A DNA stretch of 64,000 nucleotides from Vibrio atypicus (GTDB lineage Bacteria > Pseudomonadota > Gammaproteobacteria > Enterobacterales > Vibrionaceae), in assembly GCF_009811315.1 (NCBI RefSeq), contig NZ_BLID01000004.1:372001-436000 (forward strand), read 5' to 3'. Shown piece by piece: positions 18,264-28,363 of this stretch; position 1 is the stretch's first letter, and each line of letters starts with the position of its first letter. The notes below the pieces were generated by a model. That model ran no database searches, was not told the origin of the DNA, and saw only the letters and a list, made by a program, of their open reading frames with translations. A program made the position numbers and the translations under genes.

Positions 18264-18386
18264 ATTATACCCACATCAGTTAGCCATAAACGTTAGGACG
18301 ATAACGTAGAAGAGTAAACATCGTTTCTTCTCGGCTGCCTAAGGAACTGGGCAAACCAATTACTAATTAGCTTCTATGGGTATAAT
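18264..18386 (+). other. 123-bp leader enclosed by a 10-bp inverted repeat
   Basis: ATTATACCCA (18264-18273) and TGGGTATAAT (18377-18386) are perfect inverted copies. Inside are two smaller hairpins: CGTTA/TAACG with a GGACGA loop (18291-18306) and AGAAGA/TCTTCT (18308-18331). The right arm ends one base before the likely ATG of the lipoprotein gene and holds the only GGG near it. Two readings fit: an RNA leader whose closing stem hides the ribosome site, or a short MITE-like insertion with terminal inverted repeats. Confidence 0.4.
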
Positions 18387-18387
18387 T

Positions 18388-19089
18388 ATGATGAAGAAAT
18401 CTCTTATCGCTTTGGTTGTTGCAGGCTCATTTGTCCTAGCAGGTTGTAGCTCTTCTGGCAGTGCTGGTTCAAGCGACGGCGATTACGTGGTAGATCGCCC
18501 TCAACCTCAGGTTCCTGTAATCCCAGATATCGATAACTCACCAGAATGGGGCCTAGATACAGGTAATAACCCAGACCGCCCTGAACCAGTTGACCCAGAT
18601 TTTGGGTTACCTACACCTTCTATCCCGGATATCGATAACACTCCTGATTGGGGCCTAGACACAGGCAACACACCTGACCGAAACCCACCGACGTGGAGTG
18701 GCCCGGACAACAGCGGCAACACACCAGACCGTTTACCACCAGTATGGGGGGGACCAGAATTACCTTCAATTGATACAGGCCCTCTCACTAGCTATGTTAT
18801 CAATGGTGACAAAATTACTGACGTTGATGGCAACGAATTTACCATAATTAAGCATATCGGAGCGGACAACGAGTTCACGGTAGAAGACAGCAACGGAAAT
18901 ACGTTCACAGTTCGACTGATTACGACTGGCGAACATGCTGGTAACTATTTCGTCTTCCACAATGGTGGCGGATTCTACATTGGTGGCGATACTGTCAATG
19001 GAGGAATATCTCCTTCAATCGAAAAACCAGGTCAAGATATTGACCGAAACTCTGTTCGCGATGCTATACGCGCTCGACTAAACAAATAA
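18388..19089 (+). CDS. Predicted lipoprotein with 34-residue-spaced repeats
   Basis: 233 residues, not recognised as a known family. A lipoprotein signal peptide (MMKKSLIALVVAGSFVLAGC) places the lipidated cysteine at residue 20; the following serines do not suggest inner-membrane retention. A low-complexity segment rich in Pro, Asp and Gly follows, with two near-identical 20-residue units of the type IPDIDN(S/T)P(E/D)WGLDTGN (about residues 45 and 79) and a partial third. The last 100 residues look like a beta-rich domain (ITDVDGNEFTI, VEDSNGNTFTVRL). The ATG at 18388 is preferred; one four codons upstream is also in frame. Two predicted outer-membrane barrels follow on the same strand. Function unknown. 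Confidence 0.75.
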   Translation: MMKKSLIALVVAGSFVLAGCSSSGSAGSSDGDYVVDRPQPQVPVIPDIDNSPEWGLDTGNNPDRPEPVDPDFGLPTPSIPDIDNTPDWGLDTGNTPDRNPPTWSGPDNSGNTPDRLPPVWGGPELPSIDTGPLTSYVINGDKITDVDGNEFTIIKHIGADNEFTVEDSNGNTFTVRLITTGEHAGNYFVFHNGGGFYIGGDTVNGGISPSIEKPGQDIDRNSVRDAIRARLNK

Positions 19090-19098
19090 TTCCTCTTC

Positions 19099-19121
19099 AG
19101 CTCCCGAGTAAATCGGGAGCT
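19099..19121 (+). other. Intergenic hairpin between lipoprotein and barrel genes
   Basis: AGCTCCCGA and TCGGGAGCT pair around GTAAA. No T-run follows, so it is more likely an mRNA stability or partial attenuation element than a full terminator. Confidence 0.45.
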
Positions 19122-19139
19122 CATCCTTTAGGTAAAAAA

Positions 19140-19814
19140 ATGAAAAATATTTCGGTTGCTTGCAGCGCAATGATGCTCTGCACTTCAGCAATAGCTGGGA
19201 TCGATCTATCTATTGAAAAGGATGTCTTAGAACTCGGAGTAACAGCCTCAGTCACAGACAACACCTACCTTTTTATTGGTGGCGACACTGATGAATGGGT
19301 CGGTATAGGACTTGGCTATCACACATTCCTTACTCCTCAATGGAAAGTGAATGCGTACTACGAGTATGGATTGGAAAATGACTGGTTGGTTGACGAAATG
19401 CTTGGTATTGATGGTGTAAAAACACATACCCATTTTGTTGAACTGTCAGCGACTCGCTACTTTGAAAAATATGCCGCTAAATTTGGTATCACCAATGAAT
19501 ATGTGCGCAATGGTTTCACCTGGATCACAGTCGACAACGCTAATAAATATTCAGGCTATATCTCTCTAGCAAGATATTTTGAGCACCTGTATGTGTCTGG
19601 TAAATATGAATATCACTACGCACAAGATAAATCAGACATGGTCGACTTCAACCAAGGTCAGGCGAATGAATTGGAGCTTTCCATCGGGCCTATGCGACCA
19701 ATTTGGAAAGTTTACCCATACGCTCAAATTTCTGCTTTCTCTCCAAATGGTACTTATTACGGAATGAAAGAAACCGATATTAACTGGACCATTGGTGGAA
19801 GAATCTCGTTCTAG
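19140..19814 (+). CDS. Predicted outer-membrane beta-barrel protein
   Basis: 224 residues with a signal peptide (cleavage near SAIAG) and a pattern of alternating polar and hydrophobic residues rich in Tyr and Gly. It ends in Phe (TIGGRISF), the usual C-terminal signature for BAM-inserted barrels; 8 to 10 strands would fit the length. I cannot name a family. It follows the lipoprotein gene after 50 bp with a hairpin between, and a second, smaller barrel gene follows. Confidence 0.7.
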   Translation: MKNISVACSAMMLCTSAIAGIDLSIEKDVLELGVTASVTDNTYLFIGGDTDEWVGIGLGYHTFLTPQWKVNAYYEYGLENDWLVDEMLGIDGVKTHTHFVELSATRYFEKYAAKFGITNEYVRNGFTWITVDNANKYSGYISLARYFEHLYVSGKYEYHYAQDKSDMVDFNQGQANELELSIGPMRPIWKVYPYAQISAFSPNGTYYGMKETDINWTIGGRISF

Positions 19815-19954
19815 TGCACATCCTAAAAGCACTAATAACCAGTGATTATAACCCAGATAACTGATACTAATTTCTGCTTATCAAACAAACTATTTACTAT
19901 AAAAGCCTAAGGAAAACAGACACCAGGAAGGGTTAACAACTAGTGAGAAATAAT

Positions 19955-20467
19955 ATGAAAAAGCTTGCCCTTATTGCTCTAACACTTTCTAGCTTCGCAG
20001 CTAACGCTGCAAATATCCACGTTTCACCAGAAATCAAAATGGGCCCATATGTTGGCTCTGGTATCTCTGGCCTAGGTTTACAACTTGGCGTCGCTGATGT
20101 ACTTGGTTTGGACGCACTCTATGTTAGCTACTCTCATACTGAAGCAGAAATCTTACTCGACGAAGATAAACTTACGACTTATCGCATTGGTGGGCAATAT
20201 CAGCTCGTTGACAACCCAATGAAAATGGCGCTGCAACTTGAAGCGGGCGTCGTTCACTACGAAGGTCATCGTGACTACATTTGGCCAGATAAATCTCGAA
20301 GTGCGGAAGGAAAAGGAGCGAGTGTTTCAGGCTCTTGGGTCGTGTTTGTCAATGATAATGTTGGTTTTCGCTTAGGTGCAGACATCAATTATATCGACCA
20401 GGACAAAACCTTATTCGGCACTAACTGGTCGGCAATGTTGTCAAGCGGTGTTGTACTCCATTTTTAA
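19955..20467 (+). CDS. Predicted small outer-membrane beta-barrel protein
   Basis: 170 residues with a clear signal peptide ([19 protein letters not shown]), beta-strand-like alternation, and a terminal LHF that fits a barrel insertion signal. Eight strands would suit the size. A GTG four codons upstream (19943) is in frame and has a GGAAGG ahead of it, so the start is uncertain, but the signal peptide favours the ATG. The gene ends 4 bp inside the convergent phoU. Family not recognised. Confidence 0.7.
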   Translation: MKKLALIALTLSSFAANAANIHVSPEIKMGPYVGSGISGLGLQLGVADVLGLDALYVSYSHTEAEILLDEDKLTTYRIGGQYQLVDNPMKMALQLEAGVVHYEGHRDYIWPDKSRSAEGKGASVSGSWVVFVNDNVGFRLGADINYIDQDKTLFGTNWSAMLSSGVVLHF

Positions 20468-21162
20468 CGCAAAGCGTCATCAATACTTTGCTCACCTAAG
20501 TGGCGTACATCTTTCCCTTTAACGAAATAGATGATGTATTCGCAAATGTTTTGACAACGATCGCCAACTCGTTCAATTGCTCTCGCTGACCACATGACCT
20601 GAAGAATATTTGGAATGTTCTTTGGGTCTTCCATCATATATGTCATCAACTGGCGAATAACCGCTTCGTATTCTGCATCAATTTTATCATCAAGCTTGTA
20701 TACTTCTGCGGCCGCATCTACATCCATACGAGCAAACGCATCAAGTACTTGGTGAAGCATAGCAATGGCTTGGCGACAAAGCGGTTCTAGTGAGACTTGA
20801 AATTGACGCTCTTTTGAGGATGGACTTTCAATGGCTACTTTGGCTATTTTAGTTGCAACATCACCGATACGTTCAAGATCTGTAATCGTTTTAATGATTG
20901 CCATAATCAAACGCAGATCTTTGGCGGTAGGCTGACGTTTAGCAATAATACGAGTGCAAGCTTCATCAATAGAAACTTCCATTGAATTCACTTTATGATC
21001 ATCTCGAACTACCTTTCTCGCCAACTCAATATCTTCTTTGTGCAGCGCTTGCATCGCAAAAGATAACTGCTGCTCAACCAAGCCGCCCATGGTTAAGACA
21101 TGAGTACGGATCGACTCTAATTCGACATTAAACTGGCCTGAAATATGGCGTCCAAAATTCAT
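20464..21162 (-). CDS. phoU: PhoU, phosphate signalling regulator
   Basis: 232 residues, the usual PhoU length. It is an all-helical protein of two three-helix bundles carrying metal-binding motifs ([15 protein letters not shown]; the second repeat has [11 protein letters not shown]). PhoU links PstSCAB to PhoR and keeps the Pho response off when phosphate is plentiful. It is the last gene downstream of pstCAB; a 196-bp gap separates it from pstB, so it may also have its own promoter. It converges on the barrel gene with a 4-bp overlap. Confidence 0.96.
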   Translation of the reverse strand: MNFGRHISGQFNVELESIRTHVLTMGGLVEQQLSFAMQALHKEDIELARKVVRDDHKVNSMEVSIDEACTRIIAKRQPTAKDLRLIMAIIKTITDLERIGDVATKIAKVAIESPSSKERQFQVSLEPLCRQAIAMLHQVLDAFARMDVDAAAEVYKLDDKIDAEYEAVIRQLMTYMMEDPKNIPNILQVMWSARAIERVGDRCQNICEYIIYFVKGKDVRHLGEQSIDDALR

Positions 21163-21358
21163 AAATAAAGTTATTCTCTTTTTGGGGATATATAGAAAAA
21201 ATCACATACTGAATAAGTACAAAACTGCCCTTGTTCTGAATAGTTGGAGCTTTAGCAAGCCAACAAGAGGTTTCAGCCCTATGAGCATAGCTCGTCTATG
21301 TAATTAGGATGAAATATCGCACTTAACGCCGCTACAGTTTCAAATATGACGAACAAAC

Positions 21359-22177
21359 CTAACCATATCTACCTGTAATATAGTCTTCCGTCTGCTTTTT
21401 CAATGGCGAGGTAAAAATTGAATCCGTATCTGAGTACTCGATCAACTTACCCATGTGTATAAAGGCTGTGTGGTCACTGACCCTCGCTGCCTGTTGCATG
21501 TTGTGAGTAACAATGGCAACCGTATATTTGGTTTTAAGATCGTTGATCAGCTCTTCAATCGTTAACGTTGAAATTGGGTCAAGTGCGGATGTGGGCTCAT
21601 CGAGAAGCAAAACCTCTGGCTCGATTGCAATGGCTCGAGCAATGACCAATCTTTGCTGTTGCCCCCCAGATAGACCAAACGCATTCTCGTGTAAACGATC
21701 TTTAACCTCATCCCACAAAGCCGCGGCTCGCAAAGAACGTTCAACGGAATCATCTAAAACTCGACTGTTTTTAATACCTTGCAAACGCAGGCCATAAACG
21801 ACGTTCTCATAAATCGATTTTGGGAACGGGTTTGGCCTTTGAAACACCATCCCCACTCTGCGACGTAAAGTCGCAACATCGACATCAGGATCGTAAACGT
21901 TTTTGTTATGCAGCTTTACTTTGCCAGAGACAGAACACCCTTCAACTAAGTCGTTCATACGGTTAATACAGCGCAATAGTGTTGACTTACCACACCCTGA
22001 TGGACCGATGAATGCCGTCACCTGCCCTTTAGGAATACGCATCGAAATATCACTCAAGGCCTGACTGTTTTGATAAAACAGATTGAGCCCCTCGATAGCA
22101 ATCGCCGTTTGATCATCAGTCAAATTGCTGACATCTAGCGGAGGTGGATAACCCAAAGTTTGATCAACGGAAAACAT
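21359..22177 (-). CDS. pstB: PstB, phosphate ABC importer ATPase
   Basis: 272 residues. Walker [10 protein letters not shown], signature LSGGQQQR, Walker B VLLLDEP and the H-loop THN are intact, with PstB's typical [19 protein letters not shown]-loop region. It powers high-affinity phosphate uptake through PstA and PstC. Translation starts 2 bp after the pstA stop, so the pair is coupled. Confidence 0.97.
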   Translation of the reverse strand: MFSVDQTLGYPPPLDVSNLTDDQTAIAIEGLNLFYQNSQALSDISMRIPKGQVTAFIGPSGCGKSTLLRCINRMNDLVEGCSVSGKVKLHNKNVYDPDVDVATLRRRVGMVFQRPNPFPKSIYENVVYGLRLQGIKNSRVLDDSVERSLRAAALWDEVKDRLHENAFGLSGGQQQRLVIARAIAIEPEVLLLDEPTSALDPISTLTIEELINDLKTKYTVAIVTHNMQQAARVSDHTAFIHMGKLIEYSDTDSIFTSPLKKQTEDYITGRYG

Positions 22178-22179
22178 CT

Positions 22180-23826
22180 TTAATCTTGCCCCAAAGTTCG
22201 GTATTTCTCTCGTAAGTTATTACGAATGCTGATGGCGGTTAAGTTTAAGCCAATAATTACAGTCACCAGTAAAAATGAAGTGGCATAAACCAATGGTCTG
22301 GCACTTTCAATATTAGTTGTTTGAAAGCCAACATCATAGATATGAAAGCCTAAATGCATAAACTTACGTTCTAAATGCAAAAACGGAAACTGGCTATCAA
22401 CTGGAAGCGTCGAAGCAAGCTTAACAACGCCGACTAGCATTAATGGCGCCACTTCTCCCGCCGCTCTCGCAACCGCCAAAATAAGCCCCGTAATAATCGC
22501 CGGGCTGGCCATTGGCAGAACAATTCGCCACATGGTTTCAAACTGAGTGGCTCCTAATGCGAGTGAGCCATGACGCACTGAGCTAGGAATTCGGGTAAGA
22601 CCTTCTTCAGTCGCAACGATAACCACTGGCAATGTTAATACCGCTAACGTTAATGCTGACCATAACAGACCTGGAGTGCCAAATGTTGGCGCAGGTAATC
22701 GCTCTGCATAAAACAGCGAGTCAATAGAGCCACCTAAGGTGTAAACGAAAAAGCCTAAGCCAAACACACCATAAACAATCGAAGGCACCCCCGCGAGGTT
22801 AATCACCGCAACACGGATAATTCGCGTAAAGGCGTTATTTTTAGCGTATTCATGTAAGTAAATGGCAGCGATCACCCCAAGTGGCATCACGATAATCGAC
22901 ATGATAAGCACCATAAGAACGGTGCCAAACATGGCTGGAAAAACACCGCCTTCTGAGTTTGATTCTCGCGGGTCGTCAGACAAAAACTTCCACGCCTGCT
23001 TACCCCATTGAACAAACTTATCCAGTATCGACATCTGGTTTGGATACCAAATATCAAGAATATGGCTCAACGGTACTTTATGCACAGCCCCTGACACATC
23101 AGCAATTAACAAACCTTGCTCTGTCAGTTGCGCTCTTAGCGTATCCAACTGTGCTTCCATATCAATCAACTGCTGGCTAATGATATTGGTTTGAGTGTCA
23201 TAACGTGTGATAAAGGCTTGATCTAAATTTCCATTAAGTTCACGTCTGCGTTTTTCTAATCTAAGTTGCTCTGCTTGAGAACTCAGAACACGAATCTGTT
23301 TACTCACCAACCTATCAATTTCATCACGCAACGTATTTGCGAAGGCCAAGGCACGTGTCATCTCAGAATGAAAGTCACTCGTCACGTCACCAGAATCTTG
23401 ATAATAGCCCTGAGGTACGCCATAAAAATCACCACCTCGAGTACGCTCAACCACAGCCCAACCTTGAGGTTTACTTCGACTCAACACATCAACCTCTAGA
23501 ATCGAAATAAAATCTGCAGGATAGATATCTCGGTTAGCCACTTTGATACTGAGACGCTTAACCAACCCTTTATCTATGACTTCTGGCGGCAGTGTAATGT
23601 CCATCTCTTTCAAGTGGCTGATTGGTACGTACTCTTCTGCATACAGCTGACCAACCAAGGTAGAACCTTCCTCAGTTTGCCATTGATATAAAGGCGCAGG
23701 CCAAAAGTAAGAGAGCCCTTTCCAGCCAATCAACAGCAATAGCCCAAGTACAGAAAGCAGGCTGATGCTCACAGCACCGCCTGTTAACCATATCCATGGT
23801 GCCCCTGATTTGAGCCACTTAAACAC
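22180..23826 (-). CDS. pstA: PstA, phosphate ABC importer permease with large periplasmic insert
   Basis: 548 residues, nearly twice the E. coli length. After a first transmembrane helix (about 12-35) comes a periplasmic segment of some 240 residues, including a predicted coiled coil ([20 protein letters not shown] and following). The standard permease domain occupies the last 260 residues, with the loop typical of PstA ([15 protein letters not shown]). The insert corresponds to the DUF3333-type N-terminal region of marine proteobacterial PstA. It starts at a GTG. It pairs with PstC, which carries its own large insert. Confidence 0.93.
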   Translation of the reverse strand: MFKWLKSGAPWIWLTGGAVSISLLSVLGLLLLIGWKGLSYFWPAPLYQWQTEEGSTLVGQLYAEEYVPISHLKEMDITLPPEVIDKGLVKRLSIKVANRDIYPADFISILEVDVLSRSKPQGWAVVERTRGGDFYGVPQGYYQDSGDVTSDFHSEMTRALAFANTLRDEIDRLVSKQIRVLSSQAEQLRLEKRRRELNGNLDQAFITRYDTQTNIISQQLIDMEAQLDTLRAQLTEQGLLIADVSGAVHKVPLSHILDIWYPNQMSILDKFVQWGKQAWKFLSDDPRESNSEGGVFPAMFGTVLMVLIMSIIVMPLGVIAAIYLHEYAKNNAFTRIIRVAVINLAGVPSIVYGVFGLGFFVYTLGGSIDSLFYAERLPAPTFGTPGLLWSALTLAVLTLPVVIVATEEGLTRIPSSVRHGSLALGATQFETMWRIVLPMASPAIITGLILAVARAAGEVAPLMLVGVVKLASTLPVDSQFPFLHLERKFMHLGFHIYDVGFQTTNIESARPLVYATSFLLVTVIIGLNLTAISIRNNLREKYRTLGQD

Positions 23827-23852
23827 AATAATTTCCTATTAACGTCTTCAAT

Positions 23853-26036
23853 TTATAGTGCACGGTACTTCTCTCTCAGCCTTTGTCGCACCCATTCCGC
23901 GACTGAGTTCACTGCAAACGTAAAGACAAGCAATATCAACGCAGCCAGGAACAAAATTCGGTAATGAGAGCTGCCCACTTCAGACTCTGGCATCTCAACA
24001 GCAATGGTCGCAGACAAAGTGCGCATCCCTTCCAAGATATTCCAGTCCATGATCGGTGTATTGCCTGTCGCCATCAAGACGATCATGGTTTCTCCCACTG
24101 CCCGGCCCAATCCCATCATAATGGCTGAAAAAATACCTGGGCTCGCGGTTAGTAGTACGACATGAATCAATGTTTGCCAAGGGGTTGCTCCCAAAGCCAG
24201 TGAACCGTCAGACAAATGTTTAGGCACAGAGAAAATCGCATCTTCTGCGATAGTAAAAATGGTAGGAATCACCGCAAAGCCCATAGCGAAACCGACCACC
24301 AGCGCATTTCGCTGATCGAAATCGATTCCCTGCTCAGCGAGAAAAACTCGAACATCACCCGCGAAGAACCACTGCTCGATATTGCCACTTTGGGATAAAA
24401 TTCCGACAGCAAGTAATGCAATCACGGGCATTAAAATCACAGCGTGCCAACCATTTGGAAAGCGTCCTACCCAAGCTTTCGGCAATTTATGCCAGATGGC
24501 CCCCACAACAATGGTCGAAATAGGTAAGAACAGCATCAATGCAATCACTGATGCTAAATGACGCTCCACAATCGGTGCAAACCAGAGACCTGCTAAAAAG
24601 CCAATGATCACTGTAGGGAGTGCTTCCATTAACTCAATGGAAGGCTTAACCACACGGCGCATGCTCGCTGTCATAAAGTACGCGGTATAAATCGCGCCAA
24701 ACACCGCAATAGGAACAGCAAACAACATTGCAAATGCGGCGGCTTTTAAAGTACCAAAGGCGATTGGCACCAGACTGAACTTAGCTTCAAACTGATCATT
24801 ACCAGAAGTGGTTTGCCATACATATTCCGGCTCTGGATAGCTTTCATACCATACTTTTTGCCAAAGCGAAGAGAGTGAAACCTCAGGAAATGGATTATCA
24901 ATTTTAGCAAGCGTTAGCTTATCTCCAGCCAACGCAATAAGATACTTTTCATTGTTTGACATGGCCGCCAAAGAAGGCGCTTTATCGTAAGCTCGATTAA
25001 ACATCACCAGTTTTTCACTCGTGGTGTAATGGCTTTGAACCGTGCCGTTAATGTAAAAGCTATAAAAGCCTTTTCGATAAGTCTCTGGAAGTAAGAACTG
25101 CAATTCAGAAGCGAGCTTAAATTCTCGAATATGGGTGAAGCTTCTCACTCCATCATTCAATACATCAAACCATTGCGAAACCAGACCATCTTTATGACTC
25201 ACTAGTAGCGAATACGCTCCGCTCAACAGCTTGATGTCTGTGACTGCGTGCTTTTCTTGGCCCAAACTCAGATCCACGATTTCACGCACTGTAAAGGAAT
25301 CAGCGGTTTTCTTAGCAATCACTAACTCAGAACCACTGCGTAAATACAGAGTTTTACCATCCGGTGTCAGCAAAAGCTGATCAAGATGCTGAAAAGGCTG
25401 ATTAAACTGATAACTGCGCTTTAAGCCAATGTCATCTTTCCAAGTGATCTGAACAGAATTATCAGAAAAAGCACCAGCGATAGTCCAGCCCTGATTTAAC
25501 GCAAAACTAAACTGTGTTAAAGAAGCGTTGCTATCAAAAGATAAGGTTTCTGGGTATTTCTCGACTCGCGGAGAAAAAACACGTTGTTGGCCCTGTAAAG
25601 TGCTATTCATTTGCGGGCGAAATAGAGTCACATCGCCCGACTCAGTGGCAAAACCAAACCAACCACTAGACGCAACGCTACGTGCAAATAGCTGAAAATC
25701 ACTCCCCAAGACAACACGCTTCTCGGGCGCGCTCGACTCTGAGTTAAGCTGCCAAAACGCAATCTGACCGCGTTGAGAGATCACATACGCGTGCTCACCA
25801 TAATCATCGATGCCCAGAGCGACAGCTTGAGAGCTATTAATATTTTTTTCAGCAACATCTGGGGTTAAATGTGCATCAGCAAACAACGGAAGCACCATCA
25901 TCGCCAAGTAAACAAAGATCAACACTAAAGCCGCCAATACGCCGACTCCGCCGGTTGATACCGCAAGCCGAACGAGGCGATCTTTAATCAATCGCTTTCT
26001 ATCACGCTCTCGTAATGAAAATTCGGCTTTGCCCAT
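23853..26036 (-). CDS. pstC: PstC, phosphate ABC importer permease with large periplasmic domain
   Basis: 727 residues against about 320 in E. coli. A first transmembrane helix (about 28-52) is followed by roughly 370 periplasmic residues with repeated blocks of the beta-propeller style (ALGIDDYGEHAYVISQRGQI; LLLTPDGKTLYLRSGSEL). The last 300 residues are the permease, with the docking loop GATPWQTLIHVVL. I prefer the ATG at 26036 over the GTG three codons upstream. A Pho box lies 47 bp upstream, so pstC heads a PhoB-controlled pstCAB(-phoU) operon. Confidence 0.93.
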   Translation of the reverse strand: MGKAEFSLRERDRKRLIKDRLVRLAVSTGGVGVLAALVLIFVYLAMMVLPLFADAHLTPDVAEKNINSSQAVALGIDDYGEHAYVISQRGQIAFWQLNSESSAPEKRVVLGSDFQLFARSVASSGWFGFATESGDVTLFRPQMNSTLQGQQRVFSPRVEKYPETLSFDSNASLTQFSFALNQGWTIAGAFSDNSVQITWKDDIGLKRSYQFNQPFQHLDQLLLTPDGKTLYLRSGSELVIAKKTADSFTVREIVDLSLGQEKHAVTDIKLLSGAYSLLVSHKDGLVSQWFDVLNDGVRSFTHIREFKLASELQFLLPETYRKGFYSFYINGTVQSHYTTSEKLVMFNRAYDKAPSLAAMSNNEKYLIALAGDKLTLAKIDNPFPEVSLSSLWQKVWYESYPEPEYVWQTTSGNDQFEAKFSLVPIAFGTLKAAAFAMLFAVPIAVFGAIYTAYFMTASMRRVVKPSIELMEALPTVIIGFLAGLWFAPIVERHLASVIALMLFLPISTIVVGAIWHKLPKAWVGRFPNGWHAVILMPVIALLAVGILSQSGNIEQWFFAGDVRVFLAEQGIDFDQRNALVVGFAMGFAVIPTIFTIAEDAIFSVPKHLSDGSLALGATPWQTLIHVVLLTASPGIFSAIMMGLGRAVGETMIVLMATGNTPIMDWNILEGMRTLSATIAVEMPESEVGSSHYRILFLAALILLVFTFAVNSVAEWVRQRLREKYRAL

Positions 26037-26082
26037 TTGTCCCACTTAGTTAAATTTCCCCAGACGTATAATATGTCCATTA

Positions 26083-26101
26083 GGTGACAATTATATTACA
26101 G
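26083..26101 (-). promoter_or_regulatory. Pho box upstream of pstC
   Basis: On the minus strand CTGTAATATAATTGTCACC fits two 7-bp PhoB half-sites (CTGTCAT-N4-CTGTCAC) with one mismatch in each. A TATTAT -10 lies about 9 bp downstream, the spacing expected for a PhoB-activated promoter. Confidence 0.8.
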
Positions 26102-26236
26102 TTCGCACTAAACCGCTGAAAACAATGCAATAAAAAAGTGCAATAAAAGTGTCATACTAAGATCTTACTTTGCTTATGCTTAATTGGATGGAATATGTCC
26201 TAAAACGATGGTTAGTTAGGTCAATAAGGTGGAATT

Positions 26237-28363
26237 ATGAGCTCAGAAAAGTTGTATATCGAGAAGGAACTTAGCTGGTTATCCTTTAATGAGCGAGTAC
26301 TACAAGAAGCCGCAGACAAAAGCGTCCCTCTGATTGAGAGAATTCGTTTTTTAGGTATATTTTCCAATAACTTGGATGAGTTCTACAAAGTAAGATTTGC
26401 CGGAGTTAAACGCCAAATTTTAATCAACCAGAAACACGGAAAGAACGACAATTCCAAACACCTGCTGACAAAAATGCAGACAAAAGCACTCAAGCTTAAC
26501 GAACGTTTCGATGAACTCTATCCTGAGTTAATTCGTCATATGGCGCGCCATCGCATCTTTTTAGTGAATGAAACTCAATTGAGTGACGCCCAACAAAAGT
26601 GGGTAAGAAAGTATTTTCGTAAAGAAGTTCTACCACACATCACTCCACTCCTAATGCGTGATGACATCGACGTATTGCAGTTCTTAAAGGATGAATATGC
26701 TTACATCGCTGTTGAACTCAAAAAAGAACTCACCAACCAATACGCATTAATTGAAATTCCGACCGATCACTTACCACGATTTGTCATGGTGCCCGAACAA
26801 AAAGGCAAACGTCGTAAAACCATCATCCTACTTGATAACATCATTCGCTATTGCCTTGATGAACTCTTTCGCGGCTTCTTTGACTATGACGAACTGAACG
26901 GTTACGCGATGAAGATGACCCGAGATGCGGAATATGACCTCAACTTCGAAGTTGACCATAGCCTACTTGAACAGATGTCTGAAGGGGTCAATCAGCGCTT
27001 AACGGCAATGCCAGTACGCTTTGTTTATGAACGTGACATGCCAAAAGAGATGCTCGATTTCTTATGTAATAAGCTAGGTGTCTCTCACTATGACAGTTTG
27101 ATCCCAGGTGGACGTTATCATAATTTTAAAGACTTCATTGGCTTCCCAAACGTAGGTCGAGACTACCTAGAGAACAAACCGCTTCCTCCGATGAAGTGTG
27201 CCGATTTTGAAGGCTACGCAAATAAGTTTGATGCAATTAAAGCACAAGACATTTTGCTCTATTGCCCTTATCACACCTTTGAACATATTAGTGAGCTGGT
27301 CCGCCAAGCATCATTCGACCCTAAAGTAATCAACATCAAGATTAATATTTATCGTGTTGCTAGCGACTCTCGATTGATGAACTCACTGATTGATGCTGTA
27401 CACAATGGTAAGAGCGTGACTGTCGTCGTCGAGCTTCAAGCACGATTTGATGAGGAAGCCAATATTGAGTGGTCTCGAGTTCTTACTGAAGCAGGTGTCC
27501 ACGTCATTTTTGGTGCACCGGGTCTAAAGATCCACTCTAAGCTTTTACTCATTAGCCGACGAGAAGGTGAAGAAATCGTTCGCTATGCGCATATTGGCAC
27601 CGGTAATTTCCACGAGAAGAACGCTCGTATATATACCGATTTCTCACTGCTTACCGCGGATCCGGAAGTAACAAATGAAGTACGTAATGTCTTTGGGTAT
27701 ATCGAAAACCCTTATAGACCGGTAAGCTTTGATTTACTGATCGTTTCACCGAGTAACTCTCGCCAACAGCTCTCTCAGCTGATTGAAAATGAAATTGCTA
27801 ACGCTAAGCTAGGTAAAAAAGCCAGTTTAACCCTAAAAGCCAACAATCTCGTCGACAAAGAGTTGATCAATAAACTCTATGAAGCGAGCAGCGCTGGGGT
27901 AAAAGTTCGTATGATCATTCGCGGCATGTGTTCACTCGTTCCGGGGATTGAAAACATCAGCGACAACATCTCCATCATCAGTATCGTGGATCGATTCCTT
28001 GAGCACCCGCGCGTTATTATCACCCACAATGATGGCGATCCTCTGGTCTACCTCTCTTCAGCTGATTGGATGAAGCGCAATATTGACCACCGAATTGAAG
28101 TTGGTGTCCCAGTCCGTGACTCACGTCTTAAACAGCGCATTATTGATATCATTAATATTCATTTTACCGATACAGTAAAAGCACGCAGGATAGACAAAGA
28201 GATGAGCAACACCTACGTACCTCGCGGTAATCGCAAAAAAGTACGTTCACAACTCGCCATTTATGACTATCTTAAAAATGTAGAAAAACAAACAAAGCAT
28301 CGTAATCATCAAAAACGTAAAGAGCAGTCAGAGAGCTATGACTCAAACGTCGGAAATACGTGA
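26237..28363 (+). CDS. ppk: Polyphosphate kinase 1
   Basis: 708 residues, a typical PPK1. It reversibly transfers the ATP gamma-phosphate to growing polyphosphate. The N-terminal domain opens with [16 protein letters not shown]. The two phospholipase-D-like halves carry the catalytic histidine segment ([11 protein letters not shown]) and the second conserved region ([20 protein letters not shown]). The ATG has AAGGTGG upstream. ppx overlaps its end by 26 bp. It is divergent from the Pho-controlled pstC; only a weak half Pho-site (GTGTCATACTA near 26150) is visible on its own side. Confidence 0.97.
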   Translation: MSSEKLYIEKELSWLSFNERVLQEAADKSVPLIERIRFLGIFSNNLDEFYKVRFAGVKRQILINQKHGKNDNSKHLLTKMQTKALKLNERFDELYPELIRHMARHRIFLVNETQLSDAQQKWVRKYFRKEVLPHITPLLMRDDIDVLQFLKDEYAYIAVELKKELTNQYALIEIPTDHLPRFVMVPEQKGKRRKTIILLDNIIRYCLDELFRGFFDYDELNGYAMKMTRDAEYDLNFEVDHSLLEQMSEGVNQRLTAMPVRFVYERDMPKEMLDFLCNKLGVSHYDSLIPGGRYHNFKDFIGFPNVGRDYLENKPLPPMKCADFEGYANKFDAIKAQDILLYCPYHTFEHISELVRQASFDPKVINIKINIYRVASDSRLMNSLIDAVHNGKSVTVVVELQARFDEEANIEWSRVLTEAGVHVIFGAPGLKIHSKLLLISRREGEEIVRYAHIGTGNFHEKNARIYTDFSLLTADPEVTNEVRNVFGYIENPYRPVSFDLLIVSPSNSRQQLSQLIENEIANAKLGKKASLTLKANNLVDKELINKLYEASSAGVKVRMIIRGMCSLVPGIENISDNISIISIVDRFLEHPRVIITHNDGDPLVYLSSADWMKRNIDHRIEVGVPVRDSRLKQRIIDIINIHFTDTVKARRIDKEMSNTYVPRGNRKKVRSQLAIYDYLKNVEKQTKHRNHQKRKEQSESYDSNVGNT

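Noticed and set aside
18264..18386. GGGCAAACC (18349-18357), the opening of a c-di-GMP-I riboswitch
   Set aside because: The required GACGCAAAGCC-type partner segment and the tetraloop receptor part are absent on both strands.
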